From: Tetraselmis striata
Taxonomy: Eukaryota > Chlorophyta > Chlorodendrophyceae > Chlorodendrales > Chlorodendraceae
Length of the DNA: 64,000 nucleotides
Assembly (NCBI GenBank): GCA_006384855.1
Contig: VCJN01001640.1
Coordinates: forward strand, 19,355-83,354
Direction of reading: 5' to 3'
A model generated the notes under the pieces. The model had not been told where the DNA came from, made no database searches, and saw only the letters and a list, made by a program, of their open reading frames with translations. Shown in pieces: positions 1-12,200 of this stretch. The translations under genes and the position numbers were made by a program. The stretch's first letter is position 1. Each line of letters opens with the position of its first letter.

Positions 1-1987
1 GTGTGCGAACACCGCAATCAGCTTCATCGGGCGCAGAATCTACAAGAAGCAAGAGCCGCATGCGATGGTCAGTCCACAAATGACGTCACTGGCAATCAAG
101 CGCAAGAGGGCGGCGGTGCCTAGCGTGACAAGCACAGGTGGTAGAACATCAAACACATCAGCTGCGATCATGCATCATGCACTGCATGTAAGGGGATGAA
201 GCAGAGGCCGGCACAGATGGCGCGGTCGACACTGGCGGAGGGCGTTGCACGCACCGGCACTCGCCATAGGAGCAGGTTCAGCACCAGGTATCCGCCAAAC
301 AGTCCCAGGAACACGATCTACGTTGCAGCAGCGGCCGCGAGGCAGCCCGCTCAGCATCCCCGCGTGCCCCTCACCCCCGCAAGTGCCCTCGCTCTGGCGG
401 AGGCAGGAGCCGGGCAGGCAGCCCTTTTTTGCGAGGCGAACTTTCACCGTGCTGGCGCCGAGCGGGAGACATCACATCATATACCCACGGAGACAAAAGT
501 ACCGTGACTCCACCGGGCTAGCGCGACTATACGGGTAATGTTTATGCACAGTTGCTACAGGGTCCCTGGTCGCCTTTTAAATATTCGACACCGGGGTGGT
601 GCCAGGGCGGGCTCGGTGCATATGAAGCCGCACCTGACCCGTGTTGCAGCAGCTGCTGAGGCCCCAGTCGATAGCCATGATGCCCGCCAGCAGTCCGGAA
701 AGAGGTTGATTCCTGGGACTGTGGCTCTACTGCCGTGTACTACCTCGCTTCCACCGTTGCGCTATCGTCGTCGCTGGGCGACGATGCTAAGCGACAATCT
801 TCGTCAGCGTCCAAGCGACCGGTGAGTACCGAGCAAGGGCGCCAGTCAAGGGAGCACGCGACCCGCCCGTACCTGTAGTGAGCAAGCAATGGCCAAGAAG
901 GAACAATCAACCAGCGGCGGCGCGCCAGCAACGCGTGGGATGCGTCGTCTAATGCACGCGATTTGACCCCCTCGTCGTCAGCAGTCGTCACCACCGGGCG
1001 CCGAGTCCACATGTACATGTGCGACTAGTAGTATACCACAGTGTACGTCGTCGTTGTCATCATTTGAACACGAACGCCCATTACGATGATTTTAAAGGAT
1101 TAGCAGACATGTGCAACATTAATATTCGAGAAATTCAAACAGAAACTCAGAAGGAGAGCATATTACGGTGGTAGACCAGTAGAATACACATAGCATGACG
1201 TATATTATACCCATGTGACGGTAGAATAATGAGAATGTAGTATTGCGAATAGTCGCTAGAATAAAGACCTGCAATCCTTAGTACAGGTAGCGACTAGTCG
1301 TGATCATTATCGCGCGCGTCGCTATCGCAAGCTGGCGGCGTATGGATGTGGAGCCAGGCAGGCGGGTGATGGTCGGGCGCGCGGTCAAACGGCTGCGAGC
1401 AGCTCGCCAAAACACGACTGTGCGCGAGCTAGAGTACCTGTAGGTTTAGCGAGACATCCGCCCGTCCGGCGGTCAAGCGAGCTTCCATCCAGCTGCAGGC
1501 TGCTTGCGACAAGGCTAGGTCTCGCCCAGCACCACGAACAATCAGGCACCCCACATCTTCTCAAGCTCGAGGAGATTTTACACGAAGTGAAAGGTACTCG
1601 CGGCCACTGGCACTCGTCAAGTGTTTTAAAATTCCGTGCCAGTACCCCTCCGCCTTTCGTCGGCGGCTATCAACCGTGCAGAGAAGGTGTGGGCGCCCGG
1701 GGGGGGGGGGGGGGGGGGGGGGGTTCGCCAGCAGCCGGATAGGGCCAGTTTCATTTACTGTGTGTGCCACCTTCTGTAGCGGCGTGTCAATCCGGCAACA
1801 ATAAAAAACAAGTCAGTATGTTAAGGGATGTTTTTAATAAGCTCCGCAGGGGCTGCTGCAGCACAGATGCGCTGGATATGGGAGATACACATGCGTGTCA
1901 CGGGGTACTGACGACTGTCATGGTATTGCGTGGGCCTGAGAGACTGCTGCCGCACTGCCTTTACACAGACAAAACACCCTTCTCCTC
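1..1987. other. No recognisable gene
   Basis: I see no supported gene in the first 2 kb. Short open frames exist on both strands, but none has recognisable motifs or exon structure linking to a neighbour. A G tract lies near 1698-1723. Upstream exons of the coiled-coil gene that begins at 1988 could be hidden here. Confidence 0.4.
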
Positions 1988-3229
1988 ATGACGGCGCCAC
2001 CAATCGAGGGTGCCTCCCCAGGTGGACATGCCGACAGTAGCCAGGCAGCTGAGGCTCGCAGAGCCAAGAGGCAATGGCTGAACGCCGAGGCAGCTCTGAA
2101 GCAGAAGGTGGCAGCCGCAGAGAAACTGGCGACTCTGCCACCTGACATCCAGGGGTGTGTATGCGCGCTGTGTCTCCCATGCCTCTCTCCCCATCAGATA
2201 GTTACATGACACGCATACTCTAGGTGCGATGCGGATCTCTCAGCTCAATGACGACTTATCCACCTGTCTGGGTGCTGCAGGGGTCTGGAGAAGGAGCGCT
2301 CAATGTACGCTCGGGAATTAAAGAGCGAAGCCACGGCTGTGGCACAACATTGTGACGCAGTGAAGGTATATCTCGTGGTGGCGCCGCATATGCTGATATG
2401 ACATAATTCGCGCCATTCTCACACACGCCATGCATGCGCATGGTCGATGCATCCAGCCACCGGTCACCCGCTCCATGCTGACTCACTTCATCGCATGTGG
2501 CCTCCTCGGCAACAGCGCATGGTGGGCACGATCCAGATTCACGCCGCGCAGTGCGGCCCCGACAGCGACAGCATCGAGGCGCTTGCGGAGCTGCTGGACA
2601 AGGCCGAGAACGAAATCGCGAACGTCAAGGATAACTTCCGGAGTGACTACAACGCGCTGATGGACGAGGTGCGCCGTGGCCCCTGGCAGCGTGCACTGGC
2701 GCAGCATTGCTTGCGCACCTTGGGCTTATCTGAGGGACTGGCTTGTCCGCTACCCGGCGCTCACTGACCATCAGCACTGTCCCACCTGCCAGGAGGAGGT
2801 CTTGTCCCGGGACCTGGAGATGTTCATTTCCAGGATGGCATCACCGGCATGGGACGAAGCCCCTCCGATGGAGGCCGGTCCCTCCACGCGGGCTAAGCCT
2901 GCGAAACCGCAATCAACGCCTCAACGGTACAGTCCCGGCCCTCTCCCGAGACGCCTCTTTCGCAGCCAGCGCCGGGATGCCGCCGCTCGCGAACAATCAG
3001 GGGCGCGTCATGCCTGCGCTCCCACGCGCGCAGGGGGAACAAGGGTCACGACCACGGGACTCTGCTGCCGGAGGTGATTGCCTTTGAGGAATTCCGGGCC
3101 GAGTTCGGAGACTACGGCAACTGGCACCCGGAGGAGCACAAAGAGTTTATGAGGATTCTGAAAGCATGCAGATACGATTATGGCGATGCGGTCCAGGTGT
3201 GTTCCGGCGCTGCTGATGTGCAAGCTCCC

Positions 3230-3261
<32 letters not shown>

Positions 3262-4827
3262 ACAGGGCGGCATTTACAGCCAACAGCTTCCTGACACTGG
3301 GTCCATGCGGGCAGGCGTGCTGCGAGAGGGTTCTGGTGGGCTTTGAGCGGGAGGACGTCATCGCTCATGCTCGCTGGCACCAGGAGTACGCCGACCTGGA
3401 GATCCGCAAGCGCCTCGCCCTAGCGGTGACTTTCCTCATGCTCAAACCCCCCCCCCCCCCCCCCCCCCCCCCCCGTCCGCTCACTGCCAGCCTGCCTACT
3501 GCGCCCGCAATGACCAAGTCCACTGGCTGCGACTTAATTCCCAGTGGCGATTAGTATGGCGGGTCACCCCCGCTTTACGCCCCCCCCCCCCCCCCCCCCC
3601 CCACTCTCCCCCGTGGCACTGTGTTTGGCTGCAGGAATGGAAAGAGGCGCGAGCGCTGCAGAGGAGGGCTGCCCAGGAGTCATCCCTACTGAGCGCAGAG
3701 AGTGCGCAGGAGGTGCTTGAACTCGCCTTGCGCTGTTTGAGAACGCGCCGGGCATGCAGCCCCCCGCAGCGCTGACGATCTGGCGGTGCGCACAGGCCCA
3801 GGAGGCGGGGGAACGGAAGGCGGCGGCTGAGCGAGCGAGGAGGGAGAACCAGAAGCAGGCGCTGGAGGGGTGGCGCCGGGCCAAGGCGTGAGTCCCCCCC
3901 CCTCCCCCCCGCTCGCTCTCGCCTTGGTTGCGCCCACTGCCCCTACAAGTACCGGGCTGAGCCCCCCCCCCCCCCCCCCACTTGAATGGCCTCCTGTGAA
4001 GGGAGGAGGCGGCAGCGCAAGCGGAGATGCAGCGGCAGCGCGAGGTGGCCGAGAAGCAACAGCAGGCCAAGGAGATGGAGTACCGCCTCTATCAAAAGGT
4101 GGCGCGCATCACTCGCCCCACGTGCTTGCCCCATTCCTGATTGCCGGTATGGAGCTGGGGCGAGCGCGCTGACGTGTTGGCTGTCAGGCGCGCCTGGAGG
4201 AGCATCATTTAAGAATGCAGCAGCAGCAGCCGCGTCAGGCGGACATCACCCGTGACAGCAGCTCGACAGGCGCAACCAACCCCATCAGCGCCGAGCAGAA
4301 GAAGAGGATCAAGGACAGGGAGCGGTGCGCGCCGCTGAGGGTCATAGGCAGCAGTGCAGTGCCGCTAGTGCTCGTCGGTGCTCCGCTCTGACTCGCCTGC
4401 CGGATGCTGCAGGGAGTTGCAGGAGAAGAAGGCCCGGCTCCTGCGCGAGAGGCAACAGGCTGCGGACGCTCAGGCGGAGCGTCAGAAGCAGCTTCACGAG
4501 AAGCTCGCCCCCAAGGTGACAACAGCCTTTTACGCACTCGCCCTGGCTGCAAGTGGAGTGGAGGCGCCGTTCTGAGATGCGGGTGGCGTGCATGGTGCGC
4601 AGATTCAGGTTGAGCGCGACGTGGGGCGGCTGCTGTCCGGCACTGCGTCCACGCAGCGTCGCAGCAGGGCTACGGAGGAGGAGCGCGCCGCGGGAGGGGG
4701 AGGGGGGTGTCCCGGCTTCATCCGCAACGTCCAGAGACTGTGTGCCCACCGCCAGTGCTGTCTCTTGCCTTTGCCGCATGGGCACATCACAGCAGCGCAT
4801 CTGTGCCGTCATTCTGCTAGAACCTGA
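1988..4827 (+). CDS. CCDC112-like coiled-coil protein, 12 exons
   Basis: I reconstruct exons at 1988-2154, 2281-2365, 2552-2668, 2793-2926, 3034-3196, 3315-3425, 3635-3712, 3796-3887, 4002-4098, 4188-4324, 4413-4515 and 4609 to the stop at 4827. Every junction keeps phase with GT-AG borders, which is strong evidence for a real gene. The product starts with a Lys/Glu-rich helix. It then has a block reading LLPEVIAFEEF and GNWHPEEHKEF, followed by FEREDVIAHARWHQEY, then long Glu/Arg/Gln coiled coil, and ends with ERDVGRLL and a FIRNVQR-like tail. This order (an acidic 'wdeyDH..F' type block, a helical block ending in a WH..Y motif, a long coiled coil and a 'RDpsRL' motif) resembles CCDC112, a protein linked to centriolar satellites and cilia in animals. 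The family call is from motif memory. The last exon may end by splicing near 4737 instead of at the stop, and 5' exons may be missing. Confidence 0.6.
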
Positions 4828-5107
4828 ATGCATGATGCGGTGCTGCAGGGGAGTGCCGAGCTACATGCGCCGGTAAACATGATACACTCCAGCACTTTTC
4901 TCGCCGGTGTGCCTGGAGCTCCGGTGGGTTGGCTACGGTCGCACCCAAGCAGCAGCTGCCAGCAACGCTAGCGGTTGCACACCATGGCTAGGCATCTCTA
5001 CTGTACCGGCGATCCTCTTTGTAAGCAGCCCTCTCCGTGTGGCTTTTCTCTCTCTGCTGCGCCGCCATGAAGTCCGCCACCCTCTTGTTCCAAGCATCCT
5101 GTCAACC

Positions 5108-5142
<35 letters not shown>

Positions 5143-6190
5143 TGGTGAGCTGTAAACTACGAGACAGTACATGTGCAGGTTCCTCTCTCAAGCAGTCCTT
5201 TGTTGCGTACAGCTAGGCTCCGCTGTGAGTGGAGCAGCTTGCCTGCTTGCGGAGGTCAGCAGCCGTTGCGTCGCGCTGCTGCTCCTCCCCGCAGAAGGAA
5301 GAGTGCTGCATTCTCCGCAGAAACGCCTCGACTGTGGCCTCGCTCGGCAGGGCAGCTCCAGCCGGGCCTTGTTCCGATGTTCTCTGCGTGCTTTTACTCG
5401 TCGCCTGCGGCAAATTTATGGCGATTGGTCGCATGCGACGGTGCTGCAGGGCTTTGAGTTGCTTGCTGCGGCCAGCTGTCTGCCTTGACAGGGCGGAAGG
5501 TTCCGGCGGTGGCGTGCGAGTTCCAGTGCGCTGCGAGGATAAATCCAACTTCCCCCTCAACCCGGCACGGGCGTCAGCAGAGGCGCTGTCGCAGTACAGC
5601 TTGCCCAGACATACGCGCAGCTTGTGTAGCAGGTGTGGGCGCCTGGCGCGGGGCTTCTTGCCCTCCAGCTTTCCACTTCTACCGGACATCCCGTCAGTTT
5701 ACTTCGCGATAACAAGCTTTCGGAGCCAACCAGTCTTTCCACTTGAGCAGTGGCCGTGCGTTGGAGGTATGCGCTCGTCGTAATGAGGGACATCCCCTGT
5801 TCACATTATCACCAGGAGTTAGGTCTAAAAGGGTCTAACTCCTGCTGGTATCCAGTCCACTTTATCTATCTACTCCTGCCTACTACTGGTAACACCTGGG
5901 ATAGACCGTCGATGCTCTTCATCGTCGCCGCTGGGAGCTCTAGAGTGAGTGAGAGGCAGCAGCCGCGATGAGCAGCAGCCGCGCGCGTCCCAGCATCGAT
6001 AGTGTAGTGGTGTAGTCCCAGTGTCGATACAGATAGTCGCGACTACCCATCTCAAAGTTGACTATAGTTTTGCCGAAAAGGTCGCGCAGGCCCTTTTACA
6101 CCGACAAGAGCCGAAATTGGCAAGAAGGTCAAATGAAAGCGTGGAGGAAAAACGGAGTCACGGGGGGGGGGGGGGGGGGGGGCTGCGTGT
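4828..6190. other. No recognisable gene; poly-G tract
   Basis: A G tract of about 29 bases lies near 5111-5139. A 184-codon open frame (5229-5783, +) has no family features and overlaps an open frame on the other strand, so I do not call it. A second G tract at 6163-6182 sits next to the left repeat of the recombinase element. Confidence 0.4.
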
Positions 6191-6361
6191 AACGCGCAAA
6201 ACTGGAAGATGGCAGGCTCAGCTGTTATGGCTGCTTTTATGTCTACTCGTGCTGCACCTAAAAAGGGCGCAACGACAGGTGCCTAGTTCCCGTACCACTG
6301 AGCAACACCGGTAGCCGAAAAGCGGTTAGGGAAAGGTAGGAAACCCGATAGTTTAGACCAT
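6191..6361 (+). repeat. Left direct repeat of recombinase element
   Basis: Copy of the repeat also found at 9082-9252 in the same orientation. The copies differ by scattered substitutions and a few short indels, for example about nine extra bases here after the 'gtgctgcac' stretch. Confidence 0.65.
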
Positions 6362-6439
6362 TTCAAAGTTGAGTGTGGTTTTGCCAGTCATGAGCAAACG
6401 GAGAGAGCGGTGGATTGACGGAGAAGGGGTAGCGCCAGG

Positions 6440-7546
6440 TCATGAAGAGGGCACCGGGAAGGGCACCGCTGCGGAGTCCTGTTGGACTTGGAAGTGGCGG
6501 AGGGGCGCGATGTGACCGAAGAATAACCACGCGCCAGGCGAAGGAAGAACGTTGGGATCTATGTAGTCCAGAACGACGTCGGAGTTAATGGCCCAGTCGC
6601 CTTGGTGGCGAATGTGGGACAGTGGAGCTCCGATGGCGTTAGCGGCGGACGCTGCCCCCTTGCGAAGGCTGTGTGAGCTCCAGGAAGTGCCAGCGGGAGG
6701 GGCAGCACCGGCGAGACGAACACATGTAGAGAGCCAGTCCGACATTGTAGCGGCGGTCCAAGATTTGGACTGCTCGCTTGGGGTGACCGCCCAGAAGTTT
6801 GTCTCGGACAAGGCAACAGAAACCAGGGGGACAGACTGTACGTGGTCGATGAAGCGGTGCATGAGACGTGCAACACGGGGGTGTTCTGACACTGGAAAGA
6901 GCAGCACGCGCATATCGTCGGGGCCCCGTCGACCAGCGCGGCCTTTCTCGCAATACACCTGCAGGGTAATGTTGCAATCGTCGACATGCTAATCCCGCAC
7001 TCAGCAGGACACGCCAATAAGTCCCCTAGCAAAGAACATGAAGTTGACAACCAAGGCCACGAGGGCTCGGAAGTTGTACTGGTACTCTGGGGTGGGAGAA
7101 GACACAATCAACTCTGCCTGCTCGACAAAGTTGTACGCAACATCAGCATGCAAGGGGACTCGCAAAGGGGCAGCCTCCACGTGGCGATGCCGTAGCATTA
7201 GCCCACGGCGAGCTGCGGTAAGGTTTAGTCTGTCCTTAGCGATCGGGTCGAGGTTGTGCAACTCGAAGAACGTGTTGATTGCGGACAAGTAGGGCTGCAA
7301 CGACTTAGCCCCAATGTGCTCTCGCTCACCAACCCAAGCAAAGTACCGGGCGACAATAGCAGTGGTCGCCTCCACTGGGCTGATGTTCTCGGAGTCGTGG
7401 CAGAACTCCGCGAACTGAGAGAGTCTGCCGACGTAGCTCTTGAGTGTTAGAGCGGTAAGGGAGCTGGAGAGTAGATGGAGGGTCCGCTGTCCAAACTCGT
7501 CGAATTGCAGTCGCCATGCAACCGAGACCGGAGAGATGCAGCCCAA
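6440..7546 (-). pseudogene. Tyrosine recombinase of the element, frameshifted
   Basis: The N-terminal part (7546-7001) reads as a helical core-binding region typical of DIRS/Crypton-type recombinases, with LTLKSYVGRLSQFAEFC and later LVALVVNFMFFARG, where the first catalytic Arg region lies. The C-terminal part (6958-6440) carries the catalytic motifs SHSLRKGAASAA, IRHQGDW and VVLDYID, matching the H-x-x-R, H/W and Tyr positions of the family. The two parts lie in different frames. The switch is around 6955-7005, where a single-base change near the 'ccctgcag' stretch would reconnect them. The enzyme class cuts and rejoins DNA through a tyrosine intermediate. Whether the break is decay or a consensus error cannot be told from this sequence. 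Confidence 0.65.
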
Positions 7547-7887
7547 GGGGCAACAACTTCGGGCTGATGAATAACGTAAGTGCGGCGCTTGGCGGACAGA
7601 GTAACAGAGGGGCGGTTAATGTTAGCAAAATACTCGGCAGCAGCGGATAGGTTTCCGGCGGTTGGCCGGTAGTTGTTGGACGGGTTAGCCACAGCACCAG
7701 TACGGGTTTGCGGGGCTAGGTTCAGGTAGGAAGGCCGCCCCGCGCGCCTGTCGCGCTCGTAGCGCCTGTCACGCGCGTAACGTACACGCGTGAAGCTTGG
7801 TCGTTGCGAACCAGTTGTAACACGAAGTGTGACAACCAACGGACGCAACGGTGAGATGGTACGGGAGGCGGTTTGTTGAGCCGCCAT
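7547..7887 (-). CDS. Upstream part of recombinase-element ORF, unknown
   Basis: This leftward frame (the open stretch is 7447-7887) begins with an Arg-rich segment containing RDRRYERDRR and continues with SPEVVAPW-like sequence. It overlaps the start of the recombinase frame at 7447-7546. It may be the N-terminal extension of the recombinase reached by a frameshift, or a separate small protein. I recognise no domain. Confidence 0.3.
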
Positions 7888-8090
7888 GCGCAGGTGTGCG
7901 GATGGTTGAGCCGCACTCGGCTGTAATTGTACAAGGCGCCGCTCCGAGGAAGGTCTAAATGAAGTATGTAAGGGGGGGGGGGTCTGGTCCTAACACATGG
8001 CGCTCATCCCGTCGTTGAGCTGCTAGCATTCGCCTTGCGGCGGAGGCCTCGCAAAGCGCCAGCAGCTCCGACGAAATACGCCCCACACCG

Positions 8091-8519
8091 TCACTCGTGC
8101 TCACCTTCGCGGCCACGCCCACGACCGCCACCACGCCCACGTCCCCGCCCGCGCCCTGCAGCCGCTGCCGCTATTCGAGCAGGAGCGGTTGCTTTGGCGC
8201 TGCTGGCAACTGTCGCCTTGAAGACGCGACGATCGTAGTCCCTCATGAGATCCCCATAAATCGCAGAACCTTGGGCTCGCAGCACGTCCAGAACACCTTG
8301 ATCACCGTGCACTACGCGTTTGATGTCATTAAGCCTCCGTATAAAGGCCAAACGAAAGCGAAACGCCTTGTCGATGGCTTCGGCGTGATTCCCAGCACGT
8401 GCAAGTAGGTAGGGAGTGAAGTCTTGATTTGCAACTGTGACGTAGGGTAGCAGCTCGTCGAAAGCTACAAAGAGTGCGGCCATGTGGGCGTCGAAACACG
8501 ACATCCAAAGATACTCCAC
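8091..8519 (-). CDS. Gag-like or accessory protein of the element
   Basis: The frame encodes 142 residues: a helical N-terminal part (FDAHMAALFVAFDELLPY) and a C-terminal Arg/Gly tail ([18 protein letters not shown]), which suggests nucleic-acid binding. An adjacent frame (8583-8520) continues plausibly upstream through a one-base shift near 8520, so the true start is uncertain. Helical proteins with RG tails occur beside recombinases in DIRS/PAT elements. That role is an inference from position and composition. Confidence 0.35.
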   Translation of the reverse strand: MEYLWMSCFDAHMAALFVAFDELLPYVTVANQDFTPYLLARAGNHAEAIDKAFRFRLAFIRRLNDIKRVVHGDQGVLDVLRAQGSAIYGDLMRDYDRRVFKATVASSAKATAPARIAAAAAGRGRGRGRGGGRGRGREGEHE

Positions 8520-8697
8520 CTAGGCCGCCATGCTTGAGGTACTCGTTCGTTAGGTCGGTGCTTCGGGGGAAGAGTCCAGGCACTCGGCTGACCGGTCAAA
8601 CGGGCTCGTAACCAGACTCTGCTCGTTGCAATAGTTCTGGCAGCGCGAGGTAGTCGTCCTCGTCACTGCTCACGGATTTTGCTCCGACACGGCCGCC

Positions 8698-8988
8698 CTA
8701 GGCTAGCTCTAGCAAGTCGGGGCGCACTGCGCCCCCCCCCCCCCCCCCCCCCCCCGCGCTGCATGCCGGTTGTCCCGCCATGCGCTGCCCGGAACCGGAA
8801 CCATGTGCCCCGTCTCCATCAACAACACGGTCACGAGCCGTCAATTGAGCCCACGATGTTGCAAGCTCGCGCAGCAATGTAGATTGGGGCTTCACGCCTG
8901 CTGCGTGAAGCGATTCTAGCGTCGCCTCAACGACGGGTTCTTCTCCATCTGACATGGTAACGCACGGACGTTCGGATGAGAATTTCAC
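8698..8988 (-). CDS. Possible first exon or start of the element ORF
   Basis: A leftward frame begins with an acidic region (MSDGEEPVVEATLESLHA, internal ATG) and runs into the C tract at 8733-8755. It lies just inside the right direct repeat and could be the 5' part of the element's first gene. No domain is recognised. Confidence 0.25.
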   Translation of the reverse strand: MKFSSERPCVTMSDGEEPVVEATLESLHAAGVKPQSTLLRELATSWAQLTARDRVVDGDGAHGSGSGQRMAGQPACSAGGGGGGGGAVRPDLLELA

Positions 8989-9081
8989 ACACGGGTGGTG
9001 AGCCAGGTGTGGTCTTGAACAACCTGGGGTGACCTTGCTCGCAACATGTTACGAGACATTTTTAACATCACTGAGTGTAAT

Positions 9082-9252
9082 AACGCAACGAAAACTGGAA
9101 GATGGCATGCTCACATGTTATGGCTGCTTTTATGTCTACTCGTGCTGCACCCAAAACGACAGGTGTCTAGTTCCCGTACCGCCACTGAGCAGCATTTGTA
9201 GCCGAAAAGCGGTTGGGGAAAGGGAGGAAACCCCATAAACTAGTTTAGATCA
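9082..9252 (+). repeat. Right direct repeat of recombinase element
   Basis: Same orientation as 6191-6361. It shares the 'actggaagatggca' start and the 'tagttcccgtacc' and 'gccgaaaagcggtt' segments. Together the two repeats define the limits of the element. Confidence 0.65.
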
Positions 9253-12200
9253 TCCTGGTGTGAATTGTAATGATCCTGGGGTCATGCTCTGTGACCCCAA
9301 AAGAGATCGGTAATCAACAACAGAGAACTCATGGCATCGCTTTGATGTTTTGCCGGTTCGAAATCGACGGCACCCGGAGTGCGGGAATTCGACGGGAATT
9401 CGGGGTGCGGGCCGACCCGATCATCATCTGTAATCAACAATTACTGATAGATAGGTCCCAGTATAATGTTAGCCATCTTTGAAGCACGATTTGGGCATCT
9501 TCCCGGGTGCGTATGGGTGAGCTATCACCATGGACATCTTTCATTTGATACTCCGCGTGACGCCACATGCTTGGATGTGCCAAGTTCGGCCGTTTTCGTG
9601 AGGCCCCACATTGACCCCCCGAGAAGGCAAAAACCTTTACAGTCCCCCTCGAAAGTCTTGACCTGTACGTACCTGTCCATATCGCCACGTCCGCAACGGC
9701 GGCGCCGACCGCCGAGTGGTACAGTGGCGCATTTTTATGATATAAATAACTTAGAATCTTCATTAATGGCTTGAGATGTGATAGGTGGCGGGGGGGGGGG
9801 GGGGGGGGGGGGGGGGGGCTGCCTATTACGCTCGTGATTCCGGTCTGCGCAGGTTCGAACCCTGCTGGGCCCCTCGGTGGAAATATAACCGAGGGGGTAG
9901 GGGGGGGGGGGGGGAGGGATGCAAATATTTTTAGGTTCTCCTACAAACCCTAGTACAGTGGCTTACTGCGCGACCCGCATCCCGATAAAAAGGCGATGTA
10001 CTCGCCCCGCGCGGGCGGATTCTCCCCGTTGAGGGGCCCGCTAGGCGCAGCCCAACAGCAGAATATGGGAGCGTATTGACGGCCAGCCCTACCACATACC
10101 CTGGACGATTCCCTAGCAGGTGACCATATGGACCCACCCGCTGACTCGGGGTCTGCACCTCTGCGCAGTATGGCTGAAGCCCGGCTTTACCAAGGGCGCA
10201 TTGAATGCGGACATCAGCTGTAGGTGGGCTGGCTTTTGAGCAAGCCTTTATCGCAGTATCGGCCGTTTTGCGGGAACTGCTCACTTGCTTGCATGCCGAC
10301 GGTGGGGAGAGCGCGCCTTTATTTGTGAATGTGGTCTACGATGGTAGAGCTACCTCTTGGCGTGCATCCGTACAGATAGAACGCATATACGTGCGATATA
10401 AGAATTCGTGCCCTTGTGACATTGGGTTATCAAATTCATTACTAACCATGAACAATGACACGCACACGTATGGCATTTACAACGAGAGCCCAACAAACGC
10501 CACTTAGGGCTCCCCCCACGCATGATGTCGTGTTCACGTATGACACATGGAAGGGCGCGGCCGGAAACGAAGGTGAGGGCTCATAATGGGCCAATGTACA
10601 ATTGATGCTTGACAAGGGGGGCAAGACTTTTGTGGGCAGTTGTAAACGAAAGCTGCGGGGAAATATAGAGAACAACACATATCCTCACTCATGACACCAG
10701 TGTCGGACATGGGTGGTGCTGCCCACGGATAATGTTGTATATTACATACGAAACTATACGACCGGAGATACCTGTTCCTCCGCAGAATATGCGAAGTACA
10801 ATTTTCATCACCGCCAGCGCGGGCAGTAAACGTACGATGTACTGCGAACTTGTGCTAGTGCGGCATCGATCTCTCCAAGAAAGTGCAATTAAAAATCGCA
10901 AATACACACACAATATGGCACTCGACGTTGAATTCGTTACTCTTCGCTCCAAATTACATGCTCTTGCAAATACTGCATGATGTACAACTCTCCAAGCTGT
11001 CCACTCTTGAGACATGCTGGTCGCACGATCGATATGATGAATATAAAGGGAATGGGTTTGTCTAGTCAAAGAAATACCAAAATTTATTCCGCACACGGAT
11101 TTTTTGAGACAAGAATTCATACGAATGATTTTTTTAAGGATGCCATTTTCGGAGTCCTGTCGTCCTACACTCATCAATATGTCCAACACAAGACCTTGAG
11201 GCACTTGCCACACTATGGTCTTTGCACCATGATCACATCAAATTTCGGTGAACCGGGTATAATTAAAATGAAAGAAGTCGGAGGGATGAGTGCACGGCGA
11301 CACTAGGCTCCCGGAGCAGCACCTCGTAATTACCATGTACTTACCCCGTAATCTTACCGATTTCATAACACTCGTCTGCAGTCATTCCGTGACATACTCG
11401 TAATAAACTGCATCAGGCGCATATCACACGTCATCGCGACGCGATATCCGCAGTGGTCTATTTCTGCATCTCGCCCGACCACAATCTAGAAGCCCGACAA
11501 TCTCGCTGCTCTGGCCTAATCATCCGCGATAGCGCGCGCGGCAGTGCTAGTGCCAGTGAGCGGGCGCGCGGCAATGGGCGGCGAGGCGCGCGGCAGTGGG
11601 CGGGCAGATTAAATTATTTACATCCGGTTTCAGCCGGGACCGCACCACGGCGGCGCGCCGCCTGTTGTAGCCAGTCCATGCTTCGACTTTGGTCAGCTTT
11701 GGATCAAATTCGGATTTTTAGCTTATTGTCCCTATGCCATGGTAAGCCAGTCCCGGCTCCGAAATGCAGGTAACACACACACTACACCACAAAAACACAC
11801 GCATGCACGCACGCACGCACGCACACGCACGCAACCCCCCCCCCCCCCCCCCCCCCCACACACACACGCACGCGCGCACACACGCGCACGCACGCGCGCA
11901 CACAGCCACACACAGCCACACACACACACACACCACTGCAAACCACGTGCAATAATACGGGACAATTGGGTGAACGAGGGCCAGTTGTTGCGGCCTTTTC
12001 ACCCGGGCGTGGAATAAGATGTGCAGCCGTTTTTACCGCGGGCTAAAACGGCAAAAGTGCTAATACTACAATAGACTGCGAGCCTTTTCCAGGGGTAAAC
12101 ACAGCCGAGGACGCTTTACTAGGATGTTCTAGTGATTGAGTCACACAGAGCAACCCCAAGGCAATCCCGGCCTTTTAACCCCAGTCAATATGTCAACTGA

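Larger units (their letters stand above)
6191..9252 (-). mobile_element. Tyrosine-recombinase transposon flanked by direct repeats
   Basis: Two direct repeats of about 170 bp (6191-6361 and 9082-9252) bracket a leftward set of frames ending in a tyrosine recombinase. Both repeats contain the same core, including a shared stretch around 'atggctgcttttatgtct' and 'gccgaaaagcggtt'. No reverse transcriptase or RNase H frame is visible between them. This fits a Crypton-like DNA element, or a non-autonomous relative of the DIRS/PAT (Kangaroo-type) elements known from volvocine algae. Target duplications are not expected for this class and none were seen. Confidence 0.6.

Noticed and set aside
5229-5783. 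184-codon ORF as a host gene
   Set aside because: No domain, no exon continuity, and overlapping frames of similar length on both strands.
9849-9865. tRNA gene at the T-arm-like hairpin
   Set aside because: Only a T arm is present; the expected D and anticodon arms are replaced by unrelated sequence and a poly-G tract.
11718-12017. His/Thr- or Cys/Val-repeat frames over the CA microsatellite
   Set aside because: Low-complexity translation of a microsatellite on both strands.
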